From Lachnospiraceae bacterium (GTDB lineage: Bacteria; Bacillota_A; Clostridia; Lachnospirales; Lachnospiraceae): 64,000 nucleotides of DNA. The stretch spans positions 7,664 through 71,663 of the forward strand of contig VSNT01000003.1 in assembly GCA_009774465.1 (NCBI GenBank), in the 5' to 3' direction. The notes beneath the pieces were generated by a model. The model worked only from the letters and a program-made list of their open reading frames with translations, was not told the DNA's origin and did not search any database. The stretch's first letter is position 1. Each line of letters starts with the position of its first letter. A program made the translations under genes and the position numbers. Positions 18,440 to 27,215 of this stretch are shown one piece after another.

Positions 18440-18454
18440 GTTTCATTTCCTTTG

Positions 18455-19177
18455 CTAATCGTCTCTTCTTCTGCCTCCGGTTAAAAGAACAAGCCTTAAA
18501 AGCTGCAAAATCGAAGAGGCTGCCGCTGCCACATAAGTAAGAGCTGCTGCACTCAATACCCGCTTACAGTCCTTTACTTCTCCCTGATTCATAAGTCCGT
18601 AGCTTCCAAGCATATCCAATGCTCTTCCGGATGCGTCAAACTCCACCGGCAGCGTCACAATCTGAAATAACACTGCAAGGGCAAATATCCATACGCCAAT
18701 CTGCGCCAGTGAAAAATATGCGCCTCCCGGCAATTCAAAACCAAATCCAAGAACCAGTCCAAGAATCACTATAGGCAGTCCTAATCTGGAGCCAATGTTT
18801 GCCGCAGGAACCAGTGCCGACCTGATTTTCAGGGGAAGGTAACCGTCTCTGTGCTGCAATGCATGTCCGCATTCATGGGCTGCAACCCCAATTGCTGCCA
18901 CAGAGGGAGAGCCATATACGGAATCTGACAAATTTAGCACTTTTCTGGTTGGATCATAGTGATCTGTCAGGTCACCGGAAACGTGTTTCACCTGCACGTC
19001 ATAAATACCTGACATCTGGAGTATCCTTCTTGCCGCTTCTGCCCCTGTCATCCCGCTGTAGCTGCGCACTTTGGCGTACTTGCGGTAAGTGCTGTTTACC
19101 CGTGAACTTGCAAAGATGCATAAAAGAGCTCCGATCAGTACTAAAATATAGGTAGGATCAAAGTAGTAGCCAAACAT
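18455..19177 (-). CDS. Membrane zinc metallopeptidase (YugP family)
   Basis: This 240-residue membrane protein belongs to the YugP/COG2738 family of putative neutral zinc metallopeptidases. The zinc motif HECGH lies in GVAAHECGHALQH near residue 104, and there are membrane segments near the N-terminus and at about 128-175 and 205-230. Substrates are not known. It lies between fmt (59 bases upstream) and rsmB (15 bases downstream), the common Clostridia order def-fmt-yugP-rsmB-rlmN, suggesting co-expression with translation-quality genes. No terminator is obvious on either side. Confidence 0.9.
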   Translation of the reverse strand: MFGYYFDPTYILVLIGALLCIFASSRVNSTYRKYAKVRSYSGMTGAEAARRILQMSGIYDVQVKHVSGDLTDHYDPTRKVLNLSDSVYGSPSVAAIGVAAHECGHALQHRDGYLPLKIRSALVPAANIGSRLGLPIVILGLVLGFGFELPGGAYFSLAQIGVWIFALAVLFQIVTLPVEFDASGRALDMLGSYGLMNQGEVKDCKRVLSAAALTYVAAAASSILQLLRLVLLTGGRRRDD

Positions 19178-19236
19178 AGTATTATTTCTCCTTTCAAAAA
19201 TAACAGGAAAGATTCAGACAAAGTTTTCAGTCTGTC

Positions 19237-20184
19237 TTATGAAATTCCCAGCTGAGTTCCTTCTTCCAGTTGATAACCTAAGAGGAAGTCTTTTACGGAA
19301 ACGCGTTTTTTGCCCTCAAGCTGCAAAGAACGTATGCGCAAAAGGTCTTTTCCACATGCTACGTCAAAGAAATCTTTGCCAGCACTGCAAACAGTGCCTG
19401 GCAGCGCGGAAGAATCCCTTTCCGGTTCCGCCAAAATTACCTCTGCTTCCCATATTTTCAGGGTTTTCCCATGATAACAGGTAAATGCACTTGGCCAGGA
19501 ATTTAACCCACGGATCAGTCTTTCTATTTCTATGGCATCTTTCTTCCAGTCAATCAGTCCCATCGCCTTTGTCAGTCTTGGGGCATAGGAGGATAAGGAA
19601 TCATCCTGTTTTTCCGGCACCAGCTCTCCACGCTCCAGTTTAGGAATCGCTTCCACAATCAGCTTTGCGCCAATCTCCATCAATTTATCATGAAGACTTT
19701 CTCCCGTCTCTCCAGAATCTATATCCACTTCCGCCTTTAACAGCATATCGCCGGTATCAAGCCCTTTTTCCATCTGCATTATGGTAACGCCTGTCTTTTT
19801 TTCTCCGTTTAAAATCACCCATTGAATAGGCGCTGCTCCCCGATAGGCAGGAAGAAGAGAAGCGTGTATATTAATGCATCCAAACCGGGGCATATTTAAA
19901 ATCTCCTCGGACAAAATCTGGCCAAAGGCCGCTATCACAAATAAATCCGCCGGATATTCCCGCAATTTTTCAACTGCTTCTTTTTCTTTTATTTTAACCG
20001 GCTGAAACACGGGTATACCATATTTTAAAGCGCATTCCTTTACCGGCGTCATCTGCACTTCTTTTCCCCGTCCTTTTTGCTTATCCGGCTGAGTAACCAC
20101 CGCACTGATCTGATGGCCTGCCTGAATCAGAGCCTCTAAAGGCGCCACTGCAAAATCCGGAGTTCCCATATAAACTATTTTCAT
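19237..20184 (-). CDS. fmt: Methionyl-tRNA formyltransferase
   Basis: Fmt formylates Met-tRNAi using 10-formyl-tetrahydrofolate. It has the N-terminal KIVYMGTPDFAV segment, the catalytic and folate motif HASLLPAYRGAAPIQW near residue 108, and a C-terminal OB-like domain (about 205-310). The longest frame includes an upstream GTG; the ATG at 20184 overlaps the def stop codon by one base (TGATG), so the two genes are translationally coupled. Formylation and deformylation are thus made together. Length about 315 residues is normal. Confidence 0.96.
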   Translation of the reverse strand: MKIVYMGTPDFAVAPLEALIQAGHQISAVVTQPDKQKGRGKEVQMTPVKECALKYGIPVFQPVKIKEKEAVEKLREYPADLFVIAAFGQILSEEILNMPRFGCINIHASLLPAYRGAAPIQWVILNGEKKTGVTIMQMEKGLDTGDMLLKAEVDIDSGETGESLHDKLMEIGAKLIVEAIPKLERGELVPEKQDDSLSSYAPRLTKAMGLIDWKKDAIEIERLIRGLNSWPSAFTCYHGKTLKIWEAEVILAEPERDSSALPGTVCSAGKDFFDVACGKDLLRIRSLQLEGKKRVSVKDFLLGYQLEEGTQLGIS

Positions 20185-20666
20185 CACTCTTCGTCCTCAT
20201 ACACATCGGAGACATTCATAAGGTCTCCTTCTACTTTTTCCACATACAAATGTCCATCCAAATGTTCCAGTTCATGGCAGATTGCCCGGGCAAGAAGCTC
20301 TGTTCCTTCCAGTTCAAAAGGCTGCAGGTTCTCATCATATGCTTTTACCTTCACGTAATTAGGTCTTGTCACCATCCCTGTTTTCCCCGGAACACTAAGG
20401 CATCCCTCATTTCCGCTCTGTTCTCCGCTACTTTCCAGGATAACCGGATTAATCAGAAGATGAGGATCTTCACCTGTCACATCAATTACCGTAATCCTCT
20501 TTAAAATTCCCACCTGTGGCGCCGCAAGACCTACGCCGCCAGCCTCATACATGGTATCAAACATGTCATCAATCAATTCTCTGTTACGGTCTGTCATTTC
20601 TTTCACTTCCTTACAGACCTTATTTAAAACCGGATCACCTATTTCTCTTATGTTTCTGATTGCCAT
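20184..20666 (-). CDS. def: Peptide deformylase
   Basis: Def removes the formyl group from new proteins, using a bound metal. All three family motifs are present: GVGLAAPQVG (about 44-53), EGCLSVP (about 92-98, metal-binding Cys) and the HELEHLDG helix (about 131-138, HExxH). The 160-residue length is typical. Its stop overlaps the fmt start. It is separated from priA by 78 bases that contain a small hairpin (20708-20727) without a clear T-run. Confidence 0.96.
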   Translation of the reverse strand: MAIRNIREIGDPVLNKVCKEVKEMTDRNRELIDDMFDTMYEAGGVGLAAPQVGILKRITVIDVTGEDPHLLINPVILESSGEQSGNEGCLSVPGKTGMVTRPNYVKVKAYDENLQPFELEGTELLARAICHELEHLDGHLYVEKVEGDLMNVSDVYEDEE

Positions 20667-20744
20667 TTTTTTACCTCATTTCTGCACTGCATCTTCTATA
20701 TAAATTGGCGTCGCAGTACTGACGCCTGTTTTGTTTAGTTTTAA

Positions 20745-22988
20745 TTATAAAGTATTTACAGGATCAAAATCAAACTGCACATTTTCTTCTTTTAATGCCA
20801 GAGACTGTAAATACTGTTCTATTTTATCCTTAATTAAGATCAATTGTCCATAATCAAAAGCTTTACAGTAGATTACAAACCGGTAAATATCATTTATTTT
20901 TCCAATGGATGCCCTGGCCGGGCCTATGACTGCTGCCTTTGCCTTTTCTTCTTTCCATAAATCCTTTGCTAAAACTGCCAGCTGCCCGGCAAGCTTTTCT
21001 CCTTTTTCCTCCTGAGCAGCAGTGACTAAAACCGCCATCATGTGAGCTGCCGGCGGATAAGAGCCTAATTCCCGGTACAGAATTTCCTCTTCATAAAACG
21101 CTTCATAGTTCTGGCCTGCAGCCTTAACAATGCTGTAGTGATCCGGCCGATAGGTCTGAATCACCGCCACGCCTGCCTTTTCCCCTCTTCCGGCTCTTCC
21201 AACAGCCTGTGTCAAAAGCTGAAACGTTCTCTCTCCTGCCCGATAGTCATTATCATTTAAAGATAAATCCGCTGCCAGCACCCCTGCCAGCGTCACATTG
21301 GGGAAATCATGTCCTTTTACAATCATCTGGGTTCCCACCAGTACATCTGCCTCTCCTTCCGCAAAAGCCGAAAGGATTTTTTGATAACTGTCCTTTGTGC
21401 GGGTGGTGTCCCCATCCATACGCAGCACCCGTATGCCTGGAAACTGCTTATAAAGCTGCTGTTCAATCTGCTGGGTTCCCGCTTTAAATCCCAGCAGATA
21501 AGGAGAAGAACAGGAAGGACATTTTTCCGGCTGTCTTGTCTCATAGCCGCAATAATGACACACCATTTTTCCACCCATATGCTGGGATAATGATACATCA
21601 CAGTGAGGGCACTTCATTACATAGCCGCAGGCCCGGCAGGATACAAATCCAGCGTAGCCTCTTCTGTTCAAAAAAAGCATAATCTGCTCTTTTTTCCGGA
21701 GTCGGTCCTCTATCAGCTCCTGTAACTTCCTGCTGAAAATGGAGCGGTTGCCGCTTTTCAGCTCCTGCCTTAAATCAACAACAGAAACCTCCGCCAATTT
21801 GCCGCCTGTAAGTCTTCTATTTAAAGTAAATAATTCATAATCTCCCTGTTTTGCCCGGTAATATGCCTCAAGAGAGGGCGTAGCAGATCCAAGCACCAGA
21901 CTTGCCTGTTTCATTTGCGCAAGGTACCGGGCTGTCTCTCTTGCATGATACCTTGGCATAGTTTCGGACTTATAGCTGTTTTCATGCTCTTCATCCATAA
22001 TAATCAGTCCTAAATCAGGAAAAGGTACAAACAGGGCCGAACGGGGACCGATAATCACATCCAGCTCTCCCTTCCTTGCCCGCTCCCACTGGTCAAATTT
22101 TTCTCCCACCGATAATGTGGAATTCATTACCGAAACTCTGTCTCCAAATCTTTTATAGAAGCGAAGCAATGTCTGATAAGTGAGAGCAATCTCCGGAATC
22201 AGCATAATACACTGTTTTCCTCTTTCTATCATGCCTTCTATCAAAGATAAATAAACTTCCGTTTTTCCACTTCCTGTAATTCCATGAATTAAATATGTTT
22301 TCCGCGTGCCCTGATCAAAATCCAGAAGAACCTTATCTTTTATATCCGCCTGCTCTTTGCTTAAAACAAGTCCTGCCTCTCTTGCAGTTTCCAGTTTAAC
22401 CGGATTTCTGTAATAGCTTTCACTTTCTATGGAAATAATTCCCTGTGTCTGCAGGCTTTTTAAGGTTGCCGCCGCCACATTCAGGCGGCCTGTCACCAGT
22501 TCACAGGGAAGCACCGGTTCCCTGCAAAGCTCTGCTAAAACTCTGGCTTTTGCCCTCTGATGCTTTCTGATACATTCCCCCAGGACAGAACGGGTTTCCT
22601 CAACAGATAAAAGGCGTGTAATCTTCTTTTTCTCCCTGTGCTTCATAGTCTGTTTCACCGGAAGTACTGTTTTTAATGCGGCTATCATAGTGGAACCGTA
22701 ATTTTCCTTCATCCATGCCGCAAGTTTAATGGCGTCTGTTTCCACAGACATACTTCCTGTTACAATTCCTGCCACTTCTTTTTGCTTTTCATCAGGGAAT
22801 TCCGCTTTATCCGTAACTTCAATCACATACCCTTGCCTTAAATGGCTGCCTGCACCAAAGGGAATCTGCACACACATACCTGCTTCTATTTTCCCATCAA
22901 GTTCTTTTGGAATTTTATATTGAAAAGTTCTGTCTACTTTTTCGTGGGAAATATCTATTATAATATTTGCATATCTTCCCTGCGTCAT
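20745..22988 (-). CDS. priA: Primosomal helicase PriA
   Basis: PriA restarts collapsed replication forks by unwinding DNA 3'-to-5' and loading the replicative helicase. The 747-residue protein has an N-terminal DNA-binding domain (about 1-200), Walker A GITGSGKTEVYL near residue 240, the DEAH-like box MDEEHENSYKSE near 335, and a zinc-binding cysteine array (CRACG...CPHC...CHYCG...CPSC) at about 455-495. The SD is weak. It is probably co-transcribed with murE upstream (51 bases) and def downstream. Confidence 0.96.
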   Translation of the reverse strand: MTQGRYANIIIDISHEKVDRTFQYKIPKELDGKIEAGMCVQIPFGAGSHLRQGYVIEVTDKAEFPDEKQKEVAGIVTGSMSVETDAIKLAAWMKENYGSTMIAALKTVLPVKQTMKHREKKKITRLLSVEETRSVLGECIRKHQRAKARVLAELCREPVLPCELVTGRLNVAAATLKSLQTQGIISIESESYYRNPVKLETAREAGLVLSKEQADIKDKVLLDFDQGTRKTYLIHGITGSGKTEVYLSLIEGMIERGKQCIMLIPEIALTYQTLLRFYKRFGDRVSVMNSTLSVGEKFDQWERARKGELDVIIGPRSALFVPFPDLGLIIMDEEHENSYKSETMPRYHARETARYLAQMKQASLVLGSATPSLEAYYRAKQGDYELFTLNRRLTGGKLAEVSVVDLRQELKSGNRSIFSRKLQELIEDRLRKKEQIMLFLNRRGYAGFVSCRACGYVMKCPHCDVSLSQHMGGKMVCHYCGYETRQPEKCPSCSSPYLLGFKAGTQQIEQQLYKQFPGIRVLRMDGDTTRTKDSYQKILSAFAEGEADVLVGTQMIVKGHDFPNVTLAGVLAADLSLNDNDYRAGERTFQLLTQAVGRAGRGEKAGVAVIQTYRPDHYSIVKAAGQNYEAFYEEEILYRELGSYPPAAHMMAVLVTAAQEEKGEKLAGQLAVLAKDLWKEEKAKAAVIGPARASIGKINDIYRFVIYCKAFDYGQLILIKDKIEQYLQSLALKEENVQFDFDPVNTL

Positions 22989-23039
22989 CTTTTTGCTCTT
23001 TCTGCCTGTTCCTTTTATGCTTTACATGGCAATTTATCT

Positions 23040-24533
23040 TTATTTCTTTCCGGAAATGTCGTTTTCTTTTAAAATATCTGCAATCAGGTCTCTTTCATCC
23101 ATTGGGTACTTTACCCCCTCTATTTCCTGATAATCCTCATGTCCCTTGCCGGCAAGCACAATAATATCTCCCTCCTGCCCGTTTAAAATGGCATAGGCAA
23201 TTGCTTCCTTCCGGTCGCAGATTTCAATATATTTTCCATTTGTTTTTTGAATTCCTGTTTTGATATCTTCTATAATATCCTGGGGCTTTTCAAATCTTGG
23301 ATTATCTGAAGTAATAATTGTCAAATCCGCATAATTTCCGCTTACCTCACCCATTTCATAGCGGCGGATTCTGGAACGGTTTCCGCCACAGCCAAATAAG
23401 CAGACCAGCCTTTTCGGCTCATATTCCTTAAGCGTTGTTAAAAGACTCTTAAGACTCATGGCGTTATGAGCGTAATCAATCAACAGGGTAAACCGTTCCG
23501 ATACCGGAACCATCTCAATTCTTCCCCTTACATGAGCGCTTAAAAGAGCTTTTTGTATCTGGGATATTTCCACATTAAAATGCCTGCACACTGCAATTGC
23601 AGTAAGCGCATTGTAAACGCTGAACCTCCCCGGTGTGGGTACTTCTACCGTAAAATCTTCCATTTCTGTATTTTTAGTTTTCACCGTAAAGTCTATGCCC
23701 AGTTCTCCCGGTTTGTTGACCAGCTTTAAATCCTCTGCATAAAGATCTGCGGTTTTGTCAAAGCCATAGGTTTCAAGCTGACAGGTATGCCCCTCTAAAA
23801 CCGCACTCATATGCGCATCATCTTTATTGACAATCCCTAACCTGCACTGTTTAAATAAAAGTCCCTTGCAAAACTGATATTCTTCAAAATCCGCATGTTC
23901 ATTGGGACCGATATGATCCGGTTCCAAATTGGTAAAAATGCCAATTTCAAAAGTAAATCCCTGAGTTCTGTGAAGTTTCAGCCCCTGAGATGCCACCTCC
24001 ATTACAACAATCTGGCACCCTTCTCTTTCCATTTCCATAAAATACTGCTGGAGAAGGAAAGACTCCGGTGTAGTATTGCTGGCCGGAATATGTCTGTCAC
24101 CGATAATGGTTTCAATGGTTCCCACAAGACCTACCTTATAACCTGCTTTTTCCAGAATGGATTTAATCAAGTAGGTTGTTGTTGTTTTTCCTTTTGTACC
24201 GGTAATGCCGATTACTTTAAGCCGATCCGTCGGATGGCCAAAATAAGCTGCCGAAATAAACGCCATAGCATATCTGGTATCTTCTACCCGAATCACTGTA
24301 ATATCACTATCCTGAGGTAGTTCCACCTCTTTCTGCACCACAATTGCGGCGGCGCCTTTCCGGGCAGCTTCCATTGCAAAGCTGTGTCCGTCCACATTAT
24401 ATCCGCAGATGCAGATAAACAGACATCCCTGTGACAATTTTCTTGAATCGTACACTACCTCTTTTATCTCACAGTCAACGCTTCCTTTTGTGCATTCGTA
24501 AGTAATGCCTTTTAGCAGCTCTTCACACTTCAT
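23040..24533 (-). CDS. murE: UDP-MurNAc-tripeptide synthetase MurE (meso-DAP type)
   Basis: MurE adds the third amino acid to the peptidoglycan stem. The central domain has the P-loop GTKGKTTT and the specificity motif DNPR in TSDNPRFEKP; DNPR is typical of enzymes that add meso-diaminopimelate rather than lysine. The longest frame extends to 24629, but ATG 24533 has ACAGGAG at good spacing and gives MKCEELLKGI, the normal N-terminus. A promoter (24596-24624) and the strong terminator upstream make it the first gene of the murE-priA-def-fmt run. Confidence 0.95.
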   Translation of the reverse strand: MKCEELLKGITYECTKGSVDCEIKEVVYDSRKLSQGCLFICICGYNVDGHSFAMEAARKGAAAIVVQKEVELPQDSDITVIRVEDTRYAMAFISAAYFGHPTDRLKVIGITGTKGKTTTTYLIKSILEKAGYKVGLVGTIETIIGDRHIPASNTTPESFLLQQYFMEMEREGCQIVVMEVASQGLKLHRTQGFTFEIGIFTNLEPDHIGPNEHADFEEYQFCKGLLFKQCRLGIVNKDDAHMSAVLEGHTCQLETYGFDKTADLYAEDLKLVNKPGELGIDFTVKTKNTEMEDFTVEVPTPGRFSVYNALTAIAVCRHFNVEISQIQKALLSAHVRGRIEMVPVSERFTLLIDYAHNAMSLKSLLTTLKEYEPKRLVCLFGCGGNRSRIRRYEMGEVSGNYADLTIITSDNPRFEKPQDIIEDIKTGIQKTNGKYIEICDRKEAIAYAILNGQEGDIIVLAGKGHEDYQEIEGVKYPMDERDLIADILKENDISGKK

Positions 24534-24595
24534 TCTTATAACTCCTGTCCTGTTTCTTTTTGTTTCCAGAGGAAATGCTTTCTTTCCCCTTATAT

Positions 24596-24624
24596 AAGAT
24601 ATCACGAATGTATGTTTTTTGCAA
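24596..24624 (-). promoter_or_regulatory. Predicted promoter of murE
   Basis: On the minus strand TTGCAA (24619-24624) and TATCTT (24596-24601) are separated by 17 bases. The region 24625-24804 is A/T-rich and shows no gene or strong structure. Confidence 0.45.
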
Positions 24625-24804
24625 TTCATGGGATTTTCATTAATTCTTCTTAATAATATGTTTAGATTGAATTTTCATATGCTTAACTTTTCTTTAAGAG
24701 TATTTTAGATTTTTATCATAAATCGGACACAGTTTATACACAATTAACCTGTATGATAAATATCAAGATAGTTGAACAACTCACTATCTCCCCCCTCATA
24801 AGAA

Positions 24805-24839
24805 TACAAAAGCCTCCGGCACCCCCGGAGGCTTTTGTA
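24805..24839. terminator. Strong bidirectional terminator after recJ
   Basis: ACAAAAGCCTCCGG and its complement form a 14-base stem (24806-24819 with 24825-24838) around a short loop, with A/T flanks on both sides. On the minus strand it ends the recJ transcript. A second hairpin (GATGGAAG ... CTTCCATC, 24849-24872) lies between it and the recJ stop codon. Confidence 0.85.
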
Positions 24840-24877
24840 TGAATCAAAGATGGAAGCACAAAGCCTTCCATCCTTTT

Positions 24878-26671
24878 TTAACATGTATAATGCTGCATTA
24901 CAATCTGTATACTTTCCCTTCCTGCATAACTGTTGATATCAGGATAATAGGCGATGGAAATAACCGCCTCTCCTGCCGATAATCTGCCTGTATACAATCC
25001 TTCCGCCAGCTGGACTCCAAACTGTTCTCTTAAAAATAAGTCAAACTGGTCCAAATCACCAAAATAAATCATTTCATACTGCCGGCCTTCTTCGTCTGCA
25101 ATGGTATATTTCCCAACATTCTGACTTTTTCCTATCTTCCGCCCCGATAAAAGGCTGATCCCCTTTCTTGCAAACAAAGGCCTGGGATTTCCTGTACCGA
25201 AAGGCTCCAGCAAAGATAATTCCTTTATAAACTTCCGGTCTGCATAAGCTAAGGGCATAGGCACGTCAATATGTACAATCTCTTCAAAATCTTCTTTTGT
25301 CAGACGACAGTTTTCATTCAGCCTTTTTCTGAATTCCTCCACTGATTTTTCATCAGGAAGGGACAGCCCCGCCGCCATTTTATGTCCCCCATACCGGGTA
25401 AAAAGTTCTTTCACCGCAGTCATTTCTTCGTACATGTTATAGGCTTCAATAGATCTGCCGCTTCCCTTTATCCCATCTTCGGCTTTGGTCAGCACGAAGG
25501 CGGGCTTTCCAAACTTTTCCCGGACTCTGCCTGCAATAATCCCAGCCAGAGATTCATGGCACTCAGGAAGATAAACAATCAAGACTCTGTCCTTTGAAAG
25601 TTCTGTCCCCTCCACCTGCCTTACCGCTTCCTTTACCCCTTCCTCAGTCATCTGCTTCCGACTGTCATTTAACTGCTTTAAATCTTCCGCAATAGTAACC
25701 GCTTCCTTCCAGTCCTGTGCACGAAACAGCTCCAGCGCACGCAGAGCAGTGTCCAGACGCCCTGTAGCATTTAAGCAGGGGCCTATAATAAATCCGGCAT
25801 GATAAGGACTAAGCGTCCTGCCTTCAATCCCATTTACCATAAGAAGCGCTTTCAGCCCAGGATTTGTGGTCTGGCTCATCAGCTCCAATCCTTTTTTTAC
25901 GATAATCCGGTTTTCATCCCGGAGCTCCATCACATCACAGATAGTTGCAAGGGCAGCAAACGCAAGCAGTTCATCTAAAAGCTGCTGATGCCTGCGCCTG
26001 TCTTTACGGGGCATATCAAAAAGAAAAAAAAGAATTTGTATCAATTTAAAGGCCACCACACCGCCGCAGATCTGTTTAAAAGGGTACTGGCAGTCCGACT
26101 GTTTGGGATCTACCACCGCATCCCCATCCGGCAGAAGATACTTTCTCCCGCTTTCTCCATCCTCAAAGGGGACTTCATGGTGATCTGTTATAATCACCGT
26201 CATTCCTTTTTCCTTTGCAAGCTGTATCTGAGGTGCTGCCGCAATCCCGTTGTCACAGGTTAAAATCGTATCAATTCCATCTCTGGCCGCTTCCTCGATC
26301 AAATGATCATTCAGCCCGTATCCGTCCTTCATTCTATGAGGAATTACAATATCTACCCTGCCGCCAAGTTCCCTTAATCCGGTAAAAAGAATGTAGGAGG
26401 AACAGATACCGTCCACATCATAATCACCTATGATGCGGATACTCTTTCCCTCCTTTATTTTTGCCATAATAATTTCCGCTGCCCGCTCCATATCCTTCAT
26501 AAGGAAAGGATCGTGCAAATCTTCCAGATCACCGTGAAGAAACTTTTCAATTTCTTCATCCCCTGTCACATCCCGGTTCCGCATAATTCTTGCAAGAACC
26601 GGGGTAATATGATATTTTTCCGCTATTTTATCAAAATCCGCCTTTTTGGCGGCTACCATCCATTTTGCCAT
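24878..26671 (-). CDS. recJ: Single-strand DNA exonuclease RecJ
   Basis: RecJ is a 5'-to-3' exonuclease on single-stranded DNA used in recombination and repair. The 597-residue protein has the DHH-family motifs: GDYDVDGICS (about 82-91), TCDNGIAA, TDHHEVP (about 158-164), the DHHA1 region GGHKMAAGLSL (about 430-440), and a C-terminal OB fold. The start ATG 26671 uses a TGAGGA SD whose TGA is the stop codon of the upstream Toprim gene, so recJ appears translationally coupled to that accessory gene. It is followed by a strong terminator. Confidence 0.96.
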   Translation of the reverse strand: MAKWMVAAKKADFDKIAEKYHITPVLARIMRNRDVTGDEEIEKFLHGDLEDLHDPFLMKDMERAAEIIMAKIKEGKSIRIIGDYDVDGICSSYILFTGLRELGGRVDIVIPHRMKDGYGLNDHLIEEAARDGIDTILTCDNGIAAAPQIQLAKEKGMTVIITDHHEVPFEDGESGRKYLLPDGDAVVDPKQSDCQYPFKQICGGVVAFKLIQILFFLFDMPRKDRRRHQQLLDELLAFAALATICDVMELRDENRIIVKKGLELMSQTTNPGLKALLMVNGIEGRTLSPYHAGFIIGPCLNATGRLDTALRALELFRAQDWKEAVTIAEDLKQLNDSRKQMTEEGVKEAVRQVEGTELSKDRVLIVYLPECHESLAGIIAGRVREKFGKPAFVLTKAEDGIKGSGRSIEAYNMYEEMTAVKELFTRYGGHKMAAGLSLPDEKSVEEFRKRLNENCRLTKEDFEEIVHIDVPMPLAYADRKFIKELSLLEPFGTGNPRPLFARKGISLLSGRKIGKSQNVGKYTIADEEGRQYEMIYFGDLDQFDLFLREQFGVQLAEGLYTGRLSAGEAVISIAYYPDINSYAGRESIQIVMQHYTC

Positions 26672-26681
26672 ACTTTTATCC

Positions 26682-27200
26682 TCATTTCAGCAAATCATTA
26701 AGAGAATATTCTCCTTTTGGAAGATTGGACACCCTCCTATATTCAAATATAGCATCTGTCAGCTTATCAATATCTGCAAAATATTTTTTCACATATTCAT
26801 AACTTTTCACATTTTTATGCTTTAAATCTGCCTTGCAATATTCACTTGGTTTTTTCCCGGATTTTTTAAAATCATTATACCTATGTTCATTGCAAATGAT
26901 CAACATTTCTATTTCGGGAGCGGTTATAATATTAATCACTTCAACTTTGTCCGCATACCCTTTGCTCAACTTGAAATTTTCTCTTCTCGAATCCAGGATA
27001 CGCAATACGGTTATAGTATCAGAAAATCCCTTTCTCAAATATCTTTGTTCGAAAGTCCTTGCATCTCTACATCTGATTATTTTTCCATCAAGCAAATTCT
27101 CTTTAGTAAATTTTAGCCTGTCATTTTTCAAAAGTATATCCATAATCGCATGCTCAGCATTCCCTTCACATATGCAGGCAATATATCCTCTTAATGTCAT
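26682..27200 (-). CDS. Toprim-fold RloB/AbiLii-like protein
   Basis: This 172-residue protein has features of small Toprim proteins of the RloB/AbiLii kind. A conserved glutamate lies in ICEGNAEHAIMD (Glu12), an aspartate in RILDSRRE (Asp70), and the segment TAPEIEMLIICNEHRY (about 93-108) resembles the RloB motif that reads NPxFExWLLLHF. It lies 15 bases after an OLD-like ATPase gene, the arrangement of RloAB and AbiL abortive-infection systems. The Toprim part would be the effector nuclease controlled by the ATPase. Asp70-Ser replaces a usual DxD, so catalysis is uncertain. Its stop codon is part of the recJ SD. It is visibly more A/T-rich than its neighbours. Confidence 0.65.
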   Translation of the reverse strand: MTLRGYIACICEGNAEHAIMDILLKNDRLKFTKENLLDGKIIRCRDARTFEQRYLRKGFSDTITVLRILDSRRENFKLSKGYADKVEVINIITAPEIEMLIICNEHRYNDFKKSGKKPSEYCKADLKHKNVKSYEYVKKYFADIDKLTDAIFEYRRVSNLPKGEYSLNDLLK

Positions 27201-27215
27201 ACCGGTTTCCTCTTC